From positions 31,677,681-31,741,680 of the forward strand of contig OX421965.1 of assembly GCA_949128115.1 (NCBI GenBank): 64,000 bases of DNA, read 5' to 3'. This DNA comes from Anaspis maculata (lineage: Eukaryota; Arthropoda; Insecta; Coleoptera; Scraptiidae). Numbering within the stretch: the first letter of the stretch is position 1; each line of letters begins with the position of its first letter. A program made the position numbers and the translations under genes. The notes beneath the pieces are model-generated. The model was given only the letters and a program-made list of their open reading frames with translations, was not told the DNA's origin and did not search any database. This document shows, in pieces, positions 23,365 to 35,667 of the stretch.

Positions 23365-24681
23365 CTCTTAAGACTACTTGATCTGAATTCAGTGGTAGAC
23401 CTGGAATACAGTTTTCGACAAGCTGTTGAATGAGCACAAACAAGCCATATGTGGGTTTTATATGAGAAACTGAGCTTGGGCTTGAGATAATTTTACTACC
23501 TCTTTTGATTAATCGACCTGTTCGATAGTTTTGTTTTCACAAAGACTGTAGTGTAAAATTACAAATTTTATGCAGGGCTCATGAACCCTGTATGATTTCA
23601 CTTATACTGTCGCACATCCAGAACTTTCTTCGAGCAGTTCATTTATGTACTGTAGTACACGCATGAGGTTTTCTATTTATAAAACTGCATTTAAAATTCA
23701 TATGCAGTTCTTGCGGATCTAATTTTGGGTCGGCGATGTGGTAATAAATAGTTCTTTTGTTCCTCCACCGGCCTTGGTTCTAATTATGACAAAACGAGGA
23801 AGCACTCTTGAAACTTTCGCTCACACGCGAAATCGTTTTTTAATCATCGTCTTTAGCTGTGCATAAGTACGCATATTTCGATGAGGAATATTCAAAAGAA
23901 CGGATGGTTATGGGAAGTTGGAAACCATATACCTACTGCACCACGGGGTACCATTAAGTGCAACCCGAAAGGCAAAATGATTGTTGTTACGTTGTTAATT
24001 TTATTATTTGAATAACAATGAACCTTACTTTGATGCCGCGCGGCTTTCGTGAAAGGTCGCATGTCTTTAGGTTTATTAAAGCAACAAGGATAATTCTTTG
24101 GTATGCTTTCAAGTCGTGGTGCAATAAAAGGACACTGGTATAAATAAAAAGGCTTAACTTGAATCAATTGCTATGAGTATGAGGCTGAATCACATTTTTG
24201 ATTCCAACCGTAAATTATATAGATAACTTATTATTTAGGTGGAATATTTTTGTGAAAAGGCCTCTGGAATACCTTGTCAATTTATTGTTGTGTGTGTTTT
24301 TTTTATTGTTGGTTAATTAATCGAGTTGTCACGTGTCAGTCATTAGTCGGTTCTTGTTTGGAAATTTCGTGTGTAGGTGTGGAAATGTCGGCTCCACACC
24401 TCATCACCGCACACCATAGACGTTGAATAAATTAAATTGCCCTTATATTGCCTTATAATTGTTACAAAATTTGTATCCAATAAGGACCTAATAATAATAA
24501 TCCTAATTATATACTTGATTTGATTTTAGAGATATATCTATAGGAAGACTTATAGCGTCCCTGCAAAATTCTTCAATTGGTGGGTGTATAGACAACCAAA
24601 TCTTTCAATGGCGGGGGGAGGTCATCCCTGAGGATTTTTTAGCGCACTTCTCCAAACGGGAAGGCGCTTTTGTCCTCGCTT

Positions 24682-24714
24682 TGTCCGTCCGTCCGTCCGT
24701 CCGTCCGTCCGTCC
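24682..24714. repeat. (GTCC)n microsatellite
   Basis: Eight uninterrupted GTCC units within the composite repeat 24643-26580. Confidence 0.97.
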
Positions 24715-25768
24715 CCGCATCTAGTCCTAGACGAAAAGGTTTTTGCGAAAAATTTTTACTCCATTGGGTAGCTCATGACCTTGTATCCCGAACCAAGAAA
24801 AATCTTGACGAAATAATAATAAACAATGACAATAATAACAATTTAGTGTGACGCGGCATCGCCGTTGAATGCTGCATTTCAGAAGCCGGCCTGATCTCGA
24901 AAGTTATCACATGCGAGGAAGTACCCGATCTTATCATTTTACCATAATACATATGCGGAGTTATATTTAGAGGATGATTTGAACTTTATTTTAATGAAAA
25001 TTTCACATCGGTGCGGGGTGCCGATTAGTAGTTATTAATTTTTGAACATGACTCCGAAACTACGGCTCGGCCGCAAATGATTTATTCGTTGCTTGCTGGT
25101 GCTTGATATCCTTTCCTCCGAACAAAACGAAATTCAATACAGAAAATATTTCAACTCGAATGGGTAGCTCATGGCCTTGGTACGCGAATCAAGAAAAATT
25201 TTGCCGAAATAATCATGAACAATTACAAAAATAACATTTTGGTGTAGGGCGGCTTCGCCGATCAAGTGCTGGCATTCGCGGTAAGATGTAGAAAGTTGCG
25301 ATATGCAGGCAACTACAATTTCTTAATGAAATACATCACTGCATGTACGGCATTATATTTAGAGAACAATTTGAACTTTCTTTTGACAAAAACCCCACTT
25401 CGATCCGACCGTTAGGTCAATTGTTATCGATTTTTGAAAACGGCCGCAAAGCCACGGCTCGGCGCATATTACACGACCCTACAAATTTAAAATCAGACGT
25501 GCCGAAATAGTAATTGAACATTTTGAAATAGCCAATACTAGGTACCTGAAGGATAATGGCACTCAAATTACGAAACATGTTCGCTCAATAACAAAAAAAA
25601 AGTAGGTAGGTATCACTAAAAATCATGTGACAAGGCTACCATTTTTCCGGTTTTTCGATAAAAAAGAAATGTTCCAATTCAAAAGTGAACCCGATATTCG
25701 TGTTCAGGAGGTCGAAATCAGTTTGAGCACATTTTTTTATATAAGTAACAGAATGACGCTTATGTGGC

Positions 25769-25770
25769 CG

Positions 25771-25804
<34 letters not shown>
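25769..25804. repeat. (GTCT)n microsatellite
   Basis: About eight GTCT units ending GTCCGAGTCC; sister to the (GTCC)n run 1.1 kb upstream. Confidence 0.97.
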
Positions 25805-25805
<1 letters not shown>

Positions 25806-26094
25806 CGAGTCCGTGCAGAAATTAAGACGCTGTACTCCTTCTCGAGAATTGAAACAAGAGTCTTGGAACTTTTTTCCGATTAATAGCTGATGTCTCCAAG
25901 GGTAGCCAATGGGCACTATTTTTGTTATCCATACATCGTTATCATTATTCTCAAAAAACAGAGATCTCCTGTGCACTTCGATGAAGTTGAACTTCTCCTC
26001 GGGAAATAAAGCTACAGCCGTTGAAGATTGAACTTTATCCGGTGGATAGCTTAGGTCCTCAAGGACCAAATAGGCAGGTTGGCTTTCATAATTC

Positions 26095-26480
26095 GGCCGC
26101 CATCTTGGCTGCCATATTGAAATTTCTTATTAGTGGAACGATTGTCATGAAACTTGAAACTCACCCTTGTCTAGTATGATCATTCTTATTTTCAAGCCAA
26201 ATTTTATGATTGCCCCACCATCTTGGCCGCCATATTGAAATCTCTTATGAGTGGAAAGATTTTCATGAAACTTGAGAGTTACGCTTGTCTCGTACGATCA
26301 TTCCTATTTTCAAGCTGAGTTTCATAATTCTGCCGCCATCTTGGCCGCCATATTGAAATCTTTTGTTAGTGGAACGATTTTCATGAAACTTGGAACTTAC
26401 CCTTGTCTAGTACGATCATTTTGATTTTCAAGCCGAATTTCATGATTCTGTCGATATTTTGGCCGCCATATTGCAATTTT
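26095..26480. repeat. 118-bp tandem repeat, about 3.3 units
   Basis: CCATCTTGGCCGCCATATTG recurs at about 26100, 26218, 26336 and, decayed, at 26454. Between the copies lie AGTGGAACGATTTTCATGAA and CCTTGTCTAGTACGATCATT. The spacing is 117-119 bases. Confidence 0.9.
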
Positions 26481-27094
26481 TTGCCCAAGACGGTAGAACC
26501 CTAATCACTTAACATCTTGCGTTCACTAATCCTCCAAAAAGGAAGTGCGCTACTGAGCCTCATGCCCATGAGGCATATTCGCTTGTTTCAAATTGACTGC
26601 AGTTGTAGATTTCACGGCTAATTTAGAAAACAAGTTGTTGCTTTGTAAAAATTTTTATTTGAAGCTTTTTTCCGAAAAATGTGTACGGTCTTAAAAGAAT
26701 CTCTGAAAACCACCAATTTTCGAAGAAGTAAAAATCCAAATTTTGGGAAAATTAGATTCTTCAAGACAAAATCATATACCTAATTGTTGAAACCATGAAT
26801 ATTGGAATACATACATATTCCAACAAAAATATGATCATTTTTTGAAGAAAATATTTTTTTTAGATATAATAAAATCAGCTTATCATATTTTTCCGCTAAC
26901 TTTCATCTTTGATTATGTCGAAAACAAAGATAAAATCAATATCTGAGTCAATTTTTGTTTTAGAAGCATAGGAGCTAGGGGGAGAAAAGCAATCAATGCC
27001 CACTGCACTATAGAGGAATTTTTACCTGAGTGAATCTAGATGCCACTTTGTAGTACCCTATTTGCAGTGGCCTATTGATATATACCTACATACT

Positions 27095-27184
27095 TTTTCA
27101 AATTATAATATTATTGTAACGAACAAAAGCATAGTCACTTGTGCCTGAAAAAATTTTTCGAAATAAATTTATTTGATTTGATTT
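27095..27184 (+). repeat. possible LINE 3' end
   Basis: The sequence CGAAATAAATTTATTTGATT ending TTGATTTC resembles the 3' tail of insect non-LTR retrotransposons (AATAAA followed by a short tandem tail). No coding part is attached. Weak. Confidence 0.3.
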
Positions 27185-28416
27185 CTTAACGATTTTGTGC
27201 TCACTGGGACAGACATCACCCACTTAGTTGACAAATTCACAGAGGCAGGAATGCTAATAAAGCAATAAAATTGCATTTACAATTATCCAACAATAATTTT
27301 ATATTCTCAAGCTCTCATCTCATAAAATCGAACGGTACCTATGCCTACCTATAATCCAAAGTGAACACCAACATTTTTATTTATATTGTTTGCTTAATCG
27401 CTTGACACGATTATGCTTATTAGGTGGGTGAACACCGCACGAGCATCAACCGCGACATGCCCAATTTAATTTGTGATTTGTGTAATTGTATATCCACCTA
27501 TTTCCTTGAAGCATTATTATCATGTGAACTTCTCAATAGCAGATTTGTTTAGTGAATTCACACCAGAAACTTCACACTTCTCGCTTCCTTTATTTGTATT
27601 TTCTTAACAAAACGGTAGTTTTCAATTTTCACGCCTTGACCCTTATGATTCAATAATTATCATTACCTATTGTTACTAATATTGCTAGTTATGCGTAACA
27701 GGGGGTATCCTTGATTGATTTTCTCCTTCATTAGCTTTATTTAATGTGTGTGTATTATGCTTACGAATTACGATATACAACTAAACAAGATCGTAATCGC
27801 AAGCAAATATTTTAAGGCTACTTGTACGATATTATTTTTTAATTAATGCTGAGAGTCGCTGCAATATTTCTTTATTAATAATTAATATCATTTATCAGTG
27901 CACACATCAAGCGCAACGTTTCTTAATCGACCGAAAAAAGAGCTGCCAATAATGTAATATAATGTAAGCGATATCGTTATGGATAGATTACACGCGTTTG
28001 AAATCGCAACTATGACTATGCTCTTTATTGTTGTGACTTTTTCGTTGCAACACAATTATCCATTGACTTTGCAAAATAATAATTAGGTGGTCGCTCTGTG
28101 ATATAACAGAGACATTCGTATTGCGAAATTGGCACGTAAACAGCAGGTACTAGTGAGTAACTACCTGATGCCTTTATGCCCGTTATTGCCCATTTAGTAT
28201 AGTAATACTTGAGGTGTTGGCTTCATATGGCAACAATGTCATTAAACAAATGACAATTCTTTGTCGCAGGCTTGAAATATGCACTTTTTTGGCAAAATCA
28301 TTTGCTCATCACTTAGTCTCCGCATAATGCAGAATCTAGAAAAATTTAATACCAAAAACTTTACGTCAACGTCAAATTTCAACATTCCAAATCTGAAATT
28401 TTCGCTTTTGGTTCTG

Positions 28417-29786
28417 CTATACAGGGTGGTGAAAATTTCGATGCTCACCATTGGTATCTTGGAAACAATAAGATATACGAGGTCGGTTAAATTAGAAAAA
28501 AGTTGCGCTTTTTTGTGGCGATTGACAATCTGAAAAGAAACTTTGAGTATTTTGATTGGTTTACGATTTATCACGAAAAAACTGAGAATTTTGATTTCAG
28601 AAATTATTTTTCACATTTTTCAAACTTGGTAGTTTCATGTTTTTGATCACTCCGAGTCGATCAACGTTGACAGAAATTTTCCAGGCCTTCTAGATGTAAA
28701 ATTATAATAGTCAACTTTTGTTTTTCTTATGGCCGCCATATTGGATTTTTGCACAAATAGATAGAGAAAAAAATTAGCTTTCCGAATTAGCAACCAACAT
28801 TTTCTTTTTATGACATTTGAGGCGTCAAATTTTGAAATTTTCTTGAATTATTGACGAAATCGGAAATGCTTTAAAAAACAATTGGAATATTATCAATAGC
28901 AACAACAAAAAAGGTACAGATGGTGTGCAATTGACGTATCTAACTTTTTGATCGTGTTTTGTGCTTGTTTGTATCGGTAGTTCATAGATTGAATGGGTCA
29001 AGGGTGTCTGTGAGTTCAAAAACGTCTGTTGGAACTAGCATCGTTCTTGTTGAAGTTTGACAAATTTATTCGAAAAAGAGTAAGGATTACCCTAGTTTCG
29101 ATAGACGTTTTTGAATTCACAGACACCCTTGACTCATTTAATTTATGAGCTCTCGGTACAAAACAAGCACAAAACACGATTAAGAAGTTACGGCTCGATA
29201 CCAAGTTGTTACCAACCCCTGCAACTTGGTATCGAGCCCTTAGATACGTTGATTGAACACAATCTGTCTTGTTTCTGTTGTCGCTATTGATATAATTCCA
29301 ATTGTTTTTCAAAGTATTCCCGATTTTGTCAATAATTTACGAAAATTTCAAAATTTGACGCTAAAAATGTCAAAAAAAGAGCATGTTGGTTACTAATTCG
29401 GAAAGCTAATTTTTTTCTCTATCCACTATTGCAAAAATCCAATATGGCGGCTATTAGAAAAACAAAAGTTGACTATCATAATTTGACATCTAGAAGGGCT
29501 GGAAAATTTCTGCCAACGTTGATCGACTCGGAGTGATTAAAAACATGAAACTACCAAGTTTGATCGAAATAACTTGAATGGTTGGAAAGATAAAAAATAA
29601 TTTCTGAAATTAAAATTTTCAGTTTTTTCATGAGAAATCGTAAACCAATCAAAATATTCAAAGTTTTGTCTCAGATTCTTAATCGCCACAAAAATGCGCA
29701 ACTTTTTTCTAATTCAACCGACCTCGTATCTCTTACCGTTTCCAAGATACCAATGGTGAGCATCGAAATTTTCACCACCCTGTATA
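28417..29786. mobile_element. foldback element, ACAGGGTGGTGAAAATTTC family
   Basis: The ends TATACAGGGTGGTGAAAATT and AATTTTCACCACCCTGTATA are exact inverses. The arms (about 28417-29035 and 29100-29786) stay paired through TTGGTATCTTGGAAAC, GTCGGTTAAATTAGAAAAAA and CCGCCATATTGGATTTT. About 60 bases of unpaired loop lie in the middle. The right arm also has a local repeat GATACCAAGTTGTTACCAAC / GCAACTTGGTATCG near 29195-29235. Chance ORFs mirror one another in the arms and are not genes. Confidence 0.93.
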
Positions 29787-31298
29787 CTGGTAACGCTATC
29801 GGTTGTTTATTATGTTATTAGATATAACTAGAATTGACGATGGCTAAGTGATAATATTATGGCTAGGCGGTAACAATGATACATTTACCGGTAGATTGCT
29901 CGGTAATATACTACCGGTGAAATGCATATTAGACCAATATGTCGTTAACCTACTAATACTAATATCGCCGCGGAATAATATATACTTTTCGCATCTCTAA
30001 ACTGTAACCTATAGAATATTATCCCAGAATTGATGGCGAAAAATGTAGACAATCATAGAGTCCTTGGATGATATTAATGCGTGAGCTGTTCTTTTTGTTT
30101 TTTCTTTTTTGTAAATTCACTTTGTGTTCTTTTGTCATTTTTGTCACCCAATTTTGGAACCACTCGTAGGAATTTTCTGAAATTTGACTTGAAGATAGAT
30201 AAATAGATTAAGGTGGGTAGGTATAGATTTTTCCAACTCCTATCAATTCTGTGACCTCCTGTAAACCTACTCAGCTACCTAAATATATTTAAGGATATAA
30301 GTAATAATTCAAATATCTCACAAATTAGGTTTTTAATGAAAATATACTTGTGTGTAACCGTTATCATCAACAATCAGGCGTTTATCCAGTCGTTTCAAAT
30401 GCACCGAGAAAGACTTTACGACCTGTGTACGATGCACATTAACATTCTTCTCCATTATGCAGTTATCTCTCACTTATTATAATATGAATAAATATACGGA
30501 AATGAATAGACAACATGTGAAAAACGAGATTCTGAGTTTCAAAAGAAGCAAAAAATTCCAAATGGAGAAAATTCCAGAGAAAATTTTATTTCATTGAATT
30601 ACGGACTCCACCATAATATGCTTTTTTTTAGAAGAATAGTTAGTACATTGTTTTATTAGACAAAATAATCTGTCTTCAACAGCATTTCTAGGCACAATGT
30701 TGAAGCGTTGTGTATGTCAGTGAAATTAAATTTTTCTATTAGATATGCAAAAATATAATAGGTACGCGTACCTATACGCGTACCTATACTTATCTTAGAA
30801 ATACGAATTAGTAGGAAGAAAAAACCAATAAAAGGAATCCATGAATTAATAGGGATTTTAGGTTAGTGGTTGGTGTCACAAATGTTTGGTAATTTTCCTT
30901 GGTTCATTTGACGTCGGCCTATTTCCGCAACGAGACCTGACACCAACTCCGGTGAATGGTTTCCTCCACTATACCGAAAATTTTACTGAGCCAATGTGTG
31001 TTCCTATACATGGAGTAGGAATTTTTGATGACCACCAACATCGCATGGGGTTGGAACCATCGTTCACATTTTACGTGCTATGCGACACACGCAAGCATTC
31101 TAACTAAATCAACGAACTTGTTTTCGGGACGCAAATCCGACCGCTTCCGCGGTGGGGATTGTACGCATTTAGGTACAGGTGATCTACCGAGATTCCCCCC
31201 CTCTGGTCAACTTTTTTTTGTTGACATAAATTAGCAGAGAAAGGATTTTTCGTGACAAGTTCTCCTGCAGAATTCAAGTTTTCTATATCTTGCAGAAT

Positions 31299-31343
31299 AC
31301 AGAGTGTTTAAAAAAAACTTCCACGTGTTTTGACACCCTGTAT
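31299..31343. repeat. 45-bp mini-hairpin with ACAGAGTGT/ACACCCTGT ends
   Basis: ATACAGAGTGTTTAAAA and TTTTGACACCCTGTAT are near inverses, separated by about 12 bases. The ends are those of the big foldbacks, so this may be a collapsed remnant. Confidence 0.55.
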
Positions 31344-31416
31344 TTTGATATTGGAAATGATGCGGCTTCTCCTTTTGACTCTGAATAATATCATTTGATT
31401 TGTGAAAATGATCATA

Positions 31417-32114
31417 TACAGGTGTTCATTTCCAAGTTTTCTACTTCAGATTTTTTCCCACCAATTTTTTTTCTTGAAAAATGCTGAAAAAGGTCAATTT
31501 TTATTTGAAGGGGGACCCCTAGGACACGTATTGCATTTTCATCCCCAAACTCTTTACCTCCACTCTAACCTACTTCAGAATTTCGATTGGCATTACCTTT
31601 ATTGTGATACATTAAATTAAAGTTGATGAAATTCTCTTTCTGCGAAATATCTTTTAAAAAACTTCAAACCCATCCCTTAATCCGTTTAGAGTAGGGTAGG
31701 GTGGAAACAGGGAGGGATGAAGATAAAAATGTGACAATACATGTTTCAGATGTATTTTTCAAAATAAATATCTCTGAGCATCGGGAGTTACTAGGGGAAA
31801 AACCTCCCTTCAATTAACAATGAGAGAATTTTGAGGATTATGGGAATGGTATTGAAAAATGAAATATGCTTCTTAGAATAAGAATTTTTATACCTTCAGT
31901 TTGATGTATCACAAGAGAGGTAATGCTATTTGAAATTTGAAAGTAGGGTAGGGTGGGGACAAAGAGTTTGAAGACACAAATTTGGCAATAAGTGTCCTAG
32001 ATGTCCCACTTCAAATGAAAAATGGTGTACAAATTTGAATTTTAGAATTAAATTTTGGTTAAATTGAATTTTATTTAATAGGGGGGGGGGGTTATCTCGG
32101 TGGACCACCCTGTA
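31417..32114. mobile_element. foldback element, ACAGGTGTTCATTTTC family (copy 2)
   Basis: The left arm starts TACAGGTGTTCATTTCCAAG and carries TTTTCATCCCCAAACTCTTT and TTGTGATACATTAAATT. The right arm carries the inverses (TTTGATGTATCACAA near 31908; AAGAGTTTGAAGACACAAAT near 31965) and closes near CCACCCTGTA. A G9 run lies in the right arm. Same family as 16895-17590. Confidence 0.75.
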
Positions 32115-33934
32115 CATTGAAATGATCTCTGTCTGCAGCAAGTGTTGAAACGACCCCAGCTATCGTCTTGTACCCCTGAATGGGTAGGCAACCCATTATA
32201 CTGGCATTTAATTCAACTTATTTGAATTAAATCACTTTTCCCGCTTTTGGAACCGCTTGGCCGATGATCATCTAGTATCAGGACGACATCCCGTTGTGCC
32301 TCTCTTCTTGTTGTTCGATTATAGAGTTCTCGAGATTGTTGAGACAGGTCTGACTACAAGTTTGAACGCAATAAGACACAATATAAAATTTTAACGTAAC
32401 ATCAATCTATTGACCTCTATGTACAATTCAAAATGTTTAAATAATGGCTCGCTCCTATACCTAGTCCTACCTTCACATCGCAGGCTAAATTATCGAAGTG
32501 ATCTACCCTATTCCCGAAGAGATAACTTTCCCCTAATTATTTCAGACGTCCCAACACCCCAACCCTCCGACGAACACCTGACTCTACACCTTGACCGACA
32601 TTTAATTCTGACTGGCTTTCGCGGTTCAAAGTTCCTTTTGTGGTTACATCAGATCCAACATTTATGTTAGTGTTAGAGGTTATGTTAGGGTTAGGCCCGG
32701 CTTCTAGACACTGCAAAGAGAAGAGTGACTTCGACCACAAATGCAATCTAAGATTTGTGGGCCGGTGTGTGCGGTGGCCCCCTTTTTGTGGAGCCTCTTT
32801 TCAAAGGCTAACGCTCTTTTTGGGCTATGGTTCTCTTTTGCCCGTTTGGAAGGGATTGGATATGGCTGGCCTTTGTGGGGGCTTTAAACCTGTTTTCGCC
32901 GTGAATTGCCCCCAATGCTCAGAAAGATTCCCGTGATCGAAAGTGCCTATAACCGGAAATGTTGAACCAAATTTCGCCCTTCCAAAACTTTCGAACCGAT
33001 GGTGTACGCGAAACAAATTACTCAAATCAAGGTACTAATTTAATGTGGAAAACGTTTTGAGCACGCCCCGTATACGCGCTAGTTCGTTGTTGTTTAGCAA
33101 TTTGTGAGAGAAGGCCGCAGCCAGGAAAAACAAAACGCAGAGAATAGACTACACAGGGTGTTCGTCGAAAAGCCGATGCGGAGAGGCGTCGAAATAATCT
33201 TTACCCTAACACGAAGTAATCGCCGTCTACACTATTCCTGATCGAGCCCTAATAACAGTTCATTTTTACAAAGTCCCTATCTGAACGATGGCGTCGTTGG
33301 GTACCGGATTGAATTCATCAGTTTCGAATAAGAACGTCTTCATTCCCGGGACAACTCTACATGGAAATATCCGGAACTGTCGTGGCGCTAAAACAAAATT
33401 ATTAGTTTCAAGGAGGGGGGGGGGGGTGTCCATCAATCCGATTAACAATTGCGACTCTACAGCAGGGTCCGAACCCCGATCTCAACGCGATTCTATTTTA
33501 CCAATTACTTGATTTTTCACGTAGTTCTCAAAATTTACTTTTTCCGAATAACTAGGAGCTTCAGAAACGCAGAGGAAGCTCACCCGCGAGTCTCCAGATC
33601 TAACCCACTAGGTCCGGTGCTCTGAGTACCGCAGTCACAAAGCCAAGTCCAGAGGGCCCAAGAGCGCGAATACCTTTCTATGAAGGTATCCAACAAAGGA
33701 CGAGGCTTGCCAGTGGCTGTACCTGATGGCAGACAGTAGCGCAGATACCAGCACGTGCAGGCAGATTCAGAAAGCACGCGTGAGCCCCATCATACATTTT
33801 TCCGACAAAGCCTAACCGTAAGCAACTATCCCAACTCACCAAGACTAACCTCCCGCTCGTCGAGGTCATCACTCCGCCACACGAGATACCGAAACGAGAG
33901 ACCTCATTTCTATCGGGCCTGGATCATTTAGGGG

Positions 33935-34490
33935 TTTTAACTCGACATCCTCGAGGTGGGCTAGAACTCATCGTGAAGGGAACGCGACTCAGCATCCTGG
34001 AGGGGGTTCGAAACACTTCGTCAACGGGTCCCAACTCTGCGACTTGGAGAAGGGTCGAAACTCAACACCGGAAGGGTCTTGGCACATCGACCTGGAGAAG
34101 GGCTGGAACTCGTCGCCGGAGGGCTCTGACTCGACACCTGGAGGCGGATCAAGACTCAACGTCCAAGGGCTCTGACTCGACATCCTAGAGACGGGTTGCA
34201 ACTCAACGGGGGAAGCAACTCATCAGTCTCTCGGAGGGTCAAAACTCAACCTGGAGGGTTCTCGACTCAGCGTGCCTCCAAGGGGACCAAAACACGACTC
34301 CGAAGGGTTCCAACTCGGCTTTCTCCAGGGGGCCTTTGAGACACATCAGCCGGGGGAAATCGACTCGTCATTTTCCAAGTGGGCTGGGACTCATCATTGG
34401 GGCTTCGACGCTTCGGCCTCTAGGAGGGTCGCGACGCAACATAAACGGGTTCTAACTCAGCTTCCTCGAAGGGGACTAAAACTCTTCGCT
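33935..34490. repeat. degenerate GC-rich minisatellite, about 47-bp unit of two half-units
   Basis: About eleven units built from ACTCGACATCCTGGAG followed by GGTCGAAACTCAACGCCGG and AGGGTCT. Each unit consists of two related halves of about 23 bases that both begin AACTC or GACTC. The surrounding 32.6-34.9 kb is unusually GC-rich for this intron. Long chance frames on both strands follow from the lack of A/T stop codons and are not called as genes. Confidence 0.8.
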
Positions 34491-35414
34491 AACAGGCCCG
34501 CAGAAGCACTCGGCGGGAGCGGACGGCAGCCCAGGAGGATTGGTCCAGGTACCACGGTCAATCTCCGGCGATATCCTCCATTCCCAGCAATTCGGAATAT
34601 TTTCTTGCATCCAAAACGATCGCGAACGGTGTATAGACGGCTCAGGTAATCTGAGAAGCCGCTGAAGAATGCGACCGGCGGTGTTAACACGTGTGAATCG
34701 GATGGTGGCGGGCAGCGGGCAGCGGGCGGTGGCCGATGGCGTGTCAACACAGCAGGAGTACGGCAGCAACTAACTGGGTCGAAGTGCGGGTGCCTCACTT
34801 CATATGCACCAATTCCCCATTTCGTCGGACGTCAAGCAGGGACGTTGGTTGAATGTCGATGATGGGCCAGTAAATTATGTTATAGAGCTTTGCGGGATTT
34901 ACACGAATGAATTAAATAGCTAGCGACATCTTTTAATGATGCCTTGACTATGAATATTCACATTCTCATACCTCGATTTCACGGCTTTGAATTATTTTCC
35001 TCCGGAATATTTTCGGCCCGCCAAATGCGGGTCGCTTCAGTGTACTGAATCATCAATCTTTTGTTGGCGTGGAACACTTTGTCTCGTAGCTTCTGACATA
35101 TAATAAACTTTATCGGGCCACCTGATTTCGTAGGAGTTGCGACCTGATGGAGCGCAGGTATTTTTCAGAGAAATAGAGATGGAGATGGTGGAACAACACT
35201 TGAATACATCACGACACTTTCATACGAGAACGGGGGAAAACAGGAAAGATACATACAGAGTCTGACGGAGATGTCATTTGAACATAACCATGAGGTATGA
35301 ACGGAGTTTGAAACTGTAACTTTCTGGCAACACTTCCCGGTTCTCTGAATGCAAAGTCTCCAGATTTATAGTGAACTGCCACTATAAACAAAAAAATTGC
35401 TTCCTGCTTATATA

Positions 35415-35667
35415 CAGTGCGCGTCAAAAGTTTGGCATGATGACTCCTTCTTTTTCCCCGTCAGGATTATCGGAAAAGCTTGAAGACGTCAAATTGATTT
35501 CTTCCGAATAAACATTTTTCGATCATTTTTATTTTTTCACCCATCCTGTTTTCAAGCAGTGACGTCATCGACTTGAAAACGGAAAGGGTAGGAAAATAAA
35601 AATAATCAGTGAATGTTTCTTCGAAAAAGAAAATAAATCCATCATTCCAAACTTTTGACGCGCACTG
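35415..35667. mobile_element. 253-bp Tc1/mariner-type MITE
   Basis: The terminal inverted repeats CAGTGCGCGTCAAAAGTTTG and CAAACTTTTGACGCGCACTG are exact over 20 bases. TA lies directly outside each end (35413-35414 and 35668-35669). TA duplication and CAGTG ends fit Tc1/mariner-mobilised MITEs. No coding sequence. Confidence 0.92.

Larger units (their letters stand above)
24643..26580. mobile_element. composite repeat with two GTCY microsatellites (Helitron/mini-me-like?)
   Basis: Starts near GCGCACTTCTCCAAACGG and ends near GGAAGTGCGC, followed by a perfect 8-bp hairpin GCCTCATG/CATGAGGC (26557-26574). Inside are (GTCC)8 at 24682-24714 and two degenerate direct units of about 400 bases, anchored by GGGTAGCTCATG at 24766 and 25162 and by CGGCTCGGC near 25060 and 25460. 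Then come (GTCT)8 at 25770-25804 and a 118-bp tandem array at 26095-26480. GTCY runs and a 3' hairpin are known in DINE-1/mini-me elements of the Helitron order. The assignment is tentative, because the canonical 5' TC and 3' CTRR ends were not confirmed. Confidence 0.45.

Noticed and set aside
25627..26069. Frames running through (GTCT)n, giving a CLSV repeat on one strand and DRQT on the other
   Set aside because: Translation of a microsatellite; not coding.
32680..32700. TTAGG-like words (GTTAGGGTTAGGC), insect telomere motif
   Set aside because: Only two imperfect units; no array. Chance or a remnant too short to support.
34272..34798. Several overlapping 97-125-codon frames on both strands
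   Set aside because: They follow from the GC-rich 47-bp minisatellite and GC-rich flank, which lack stop codons. No frame is favoured.
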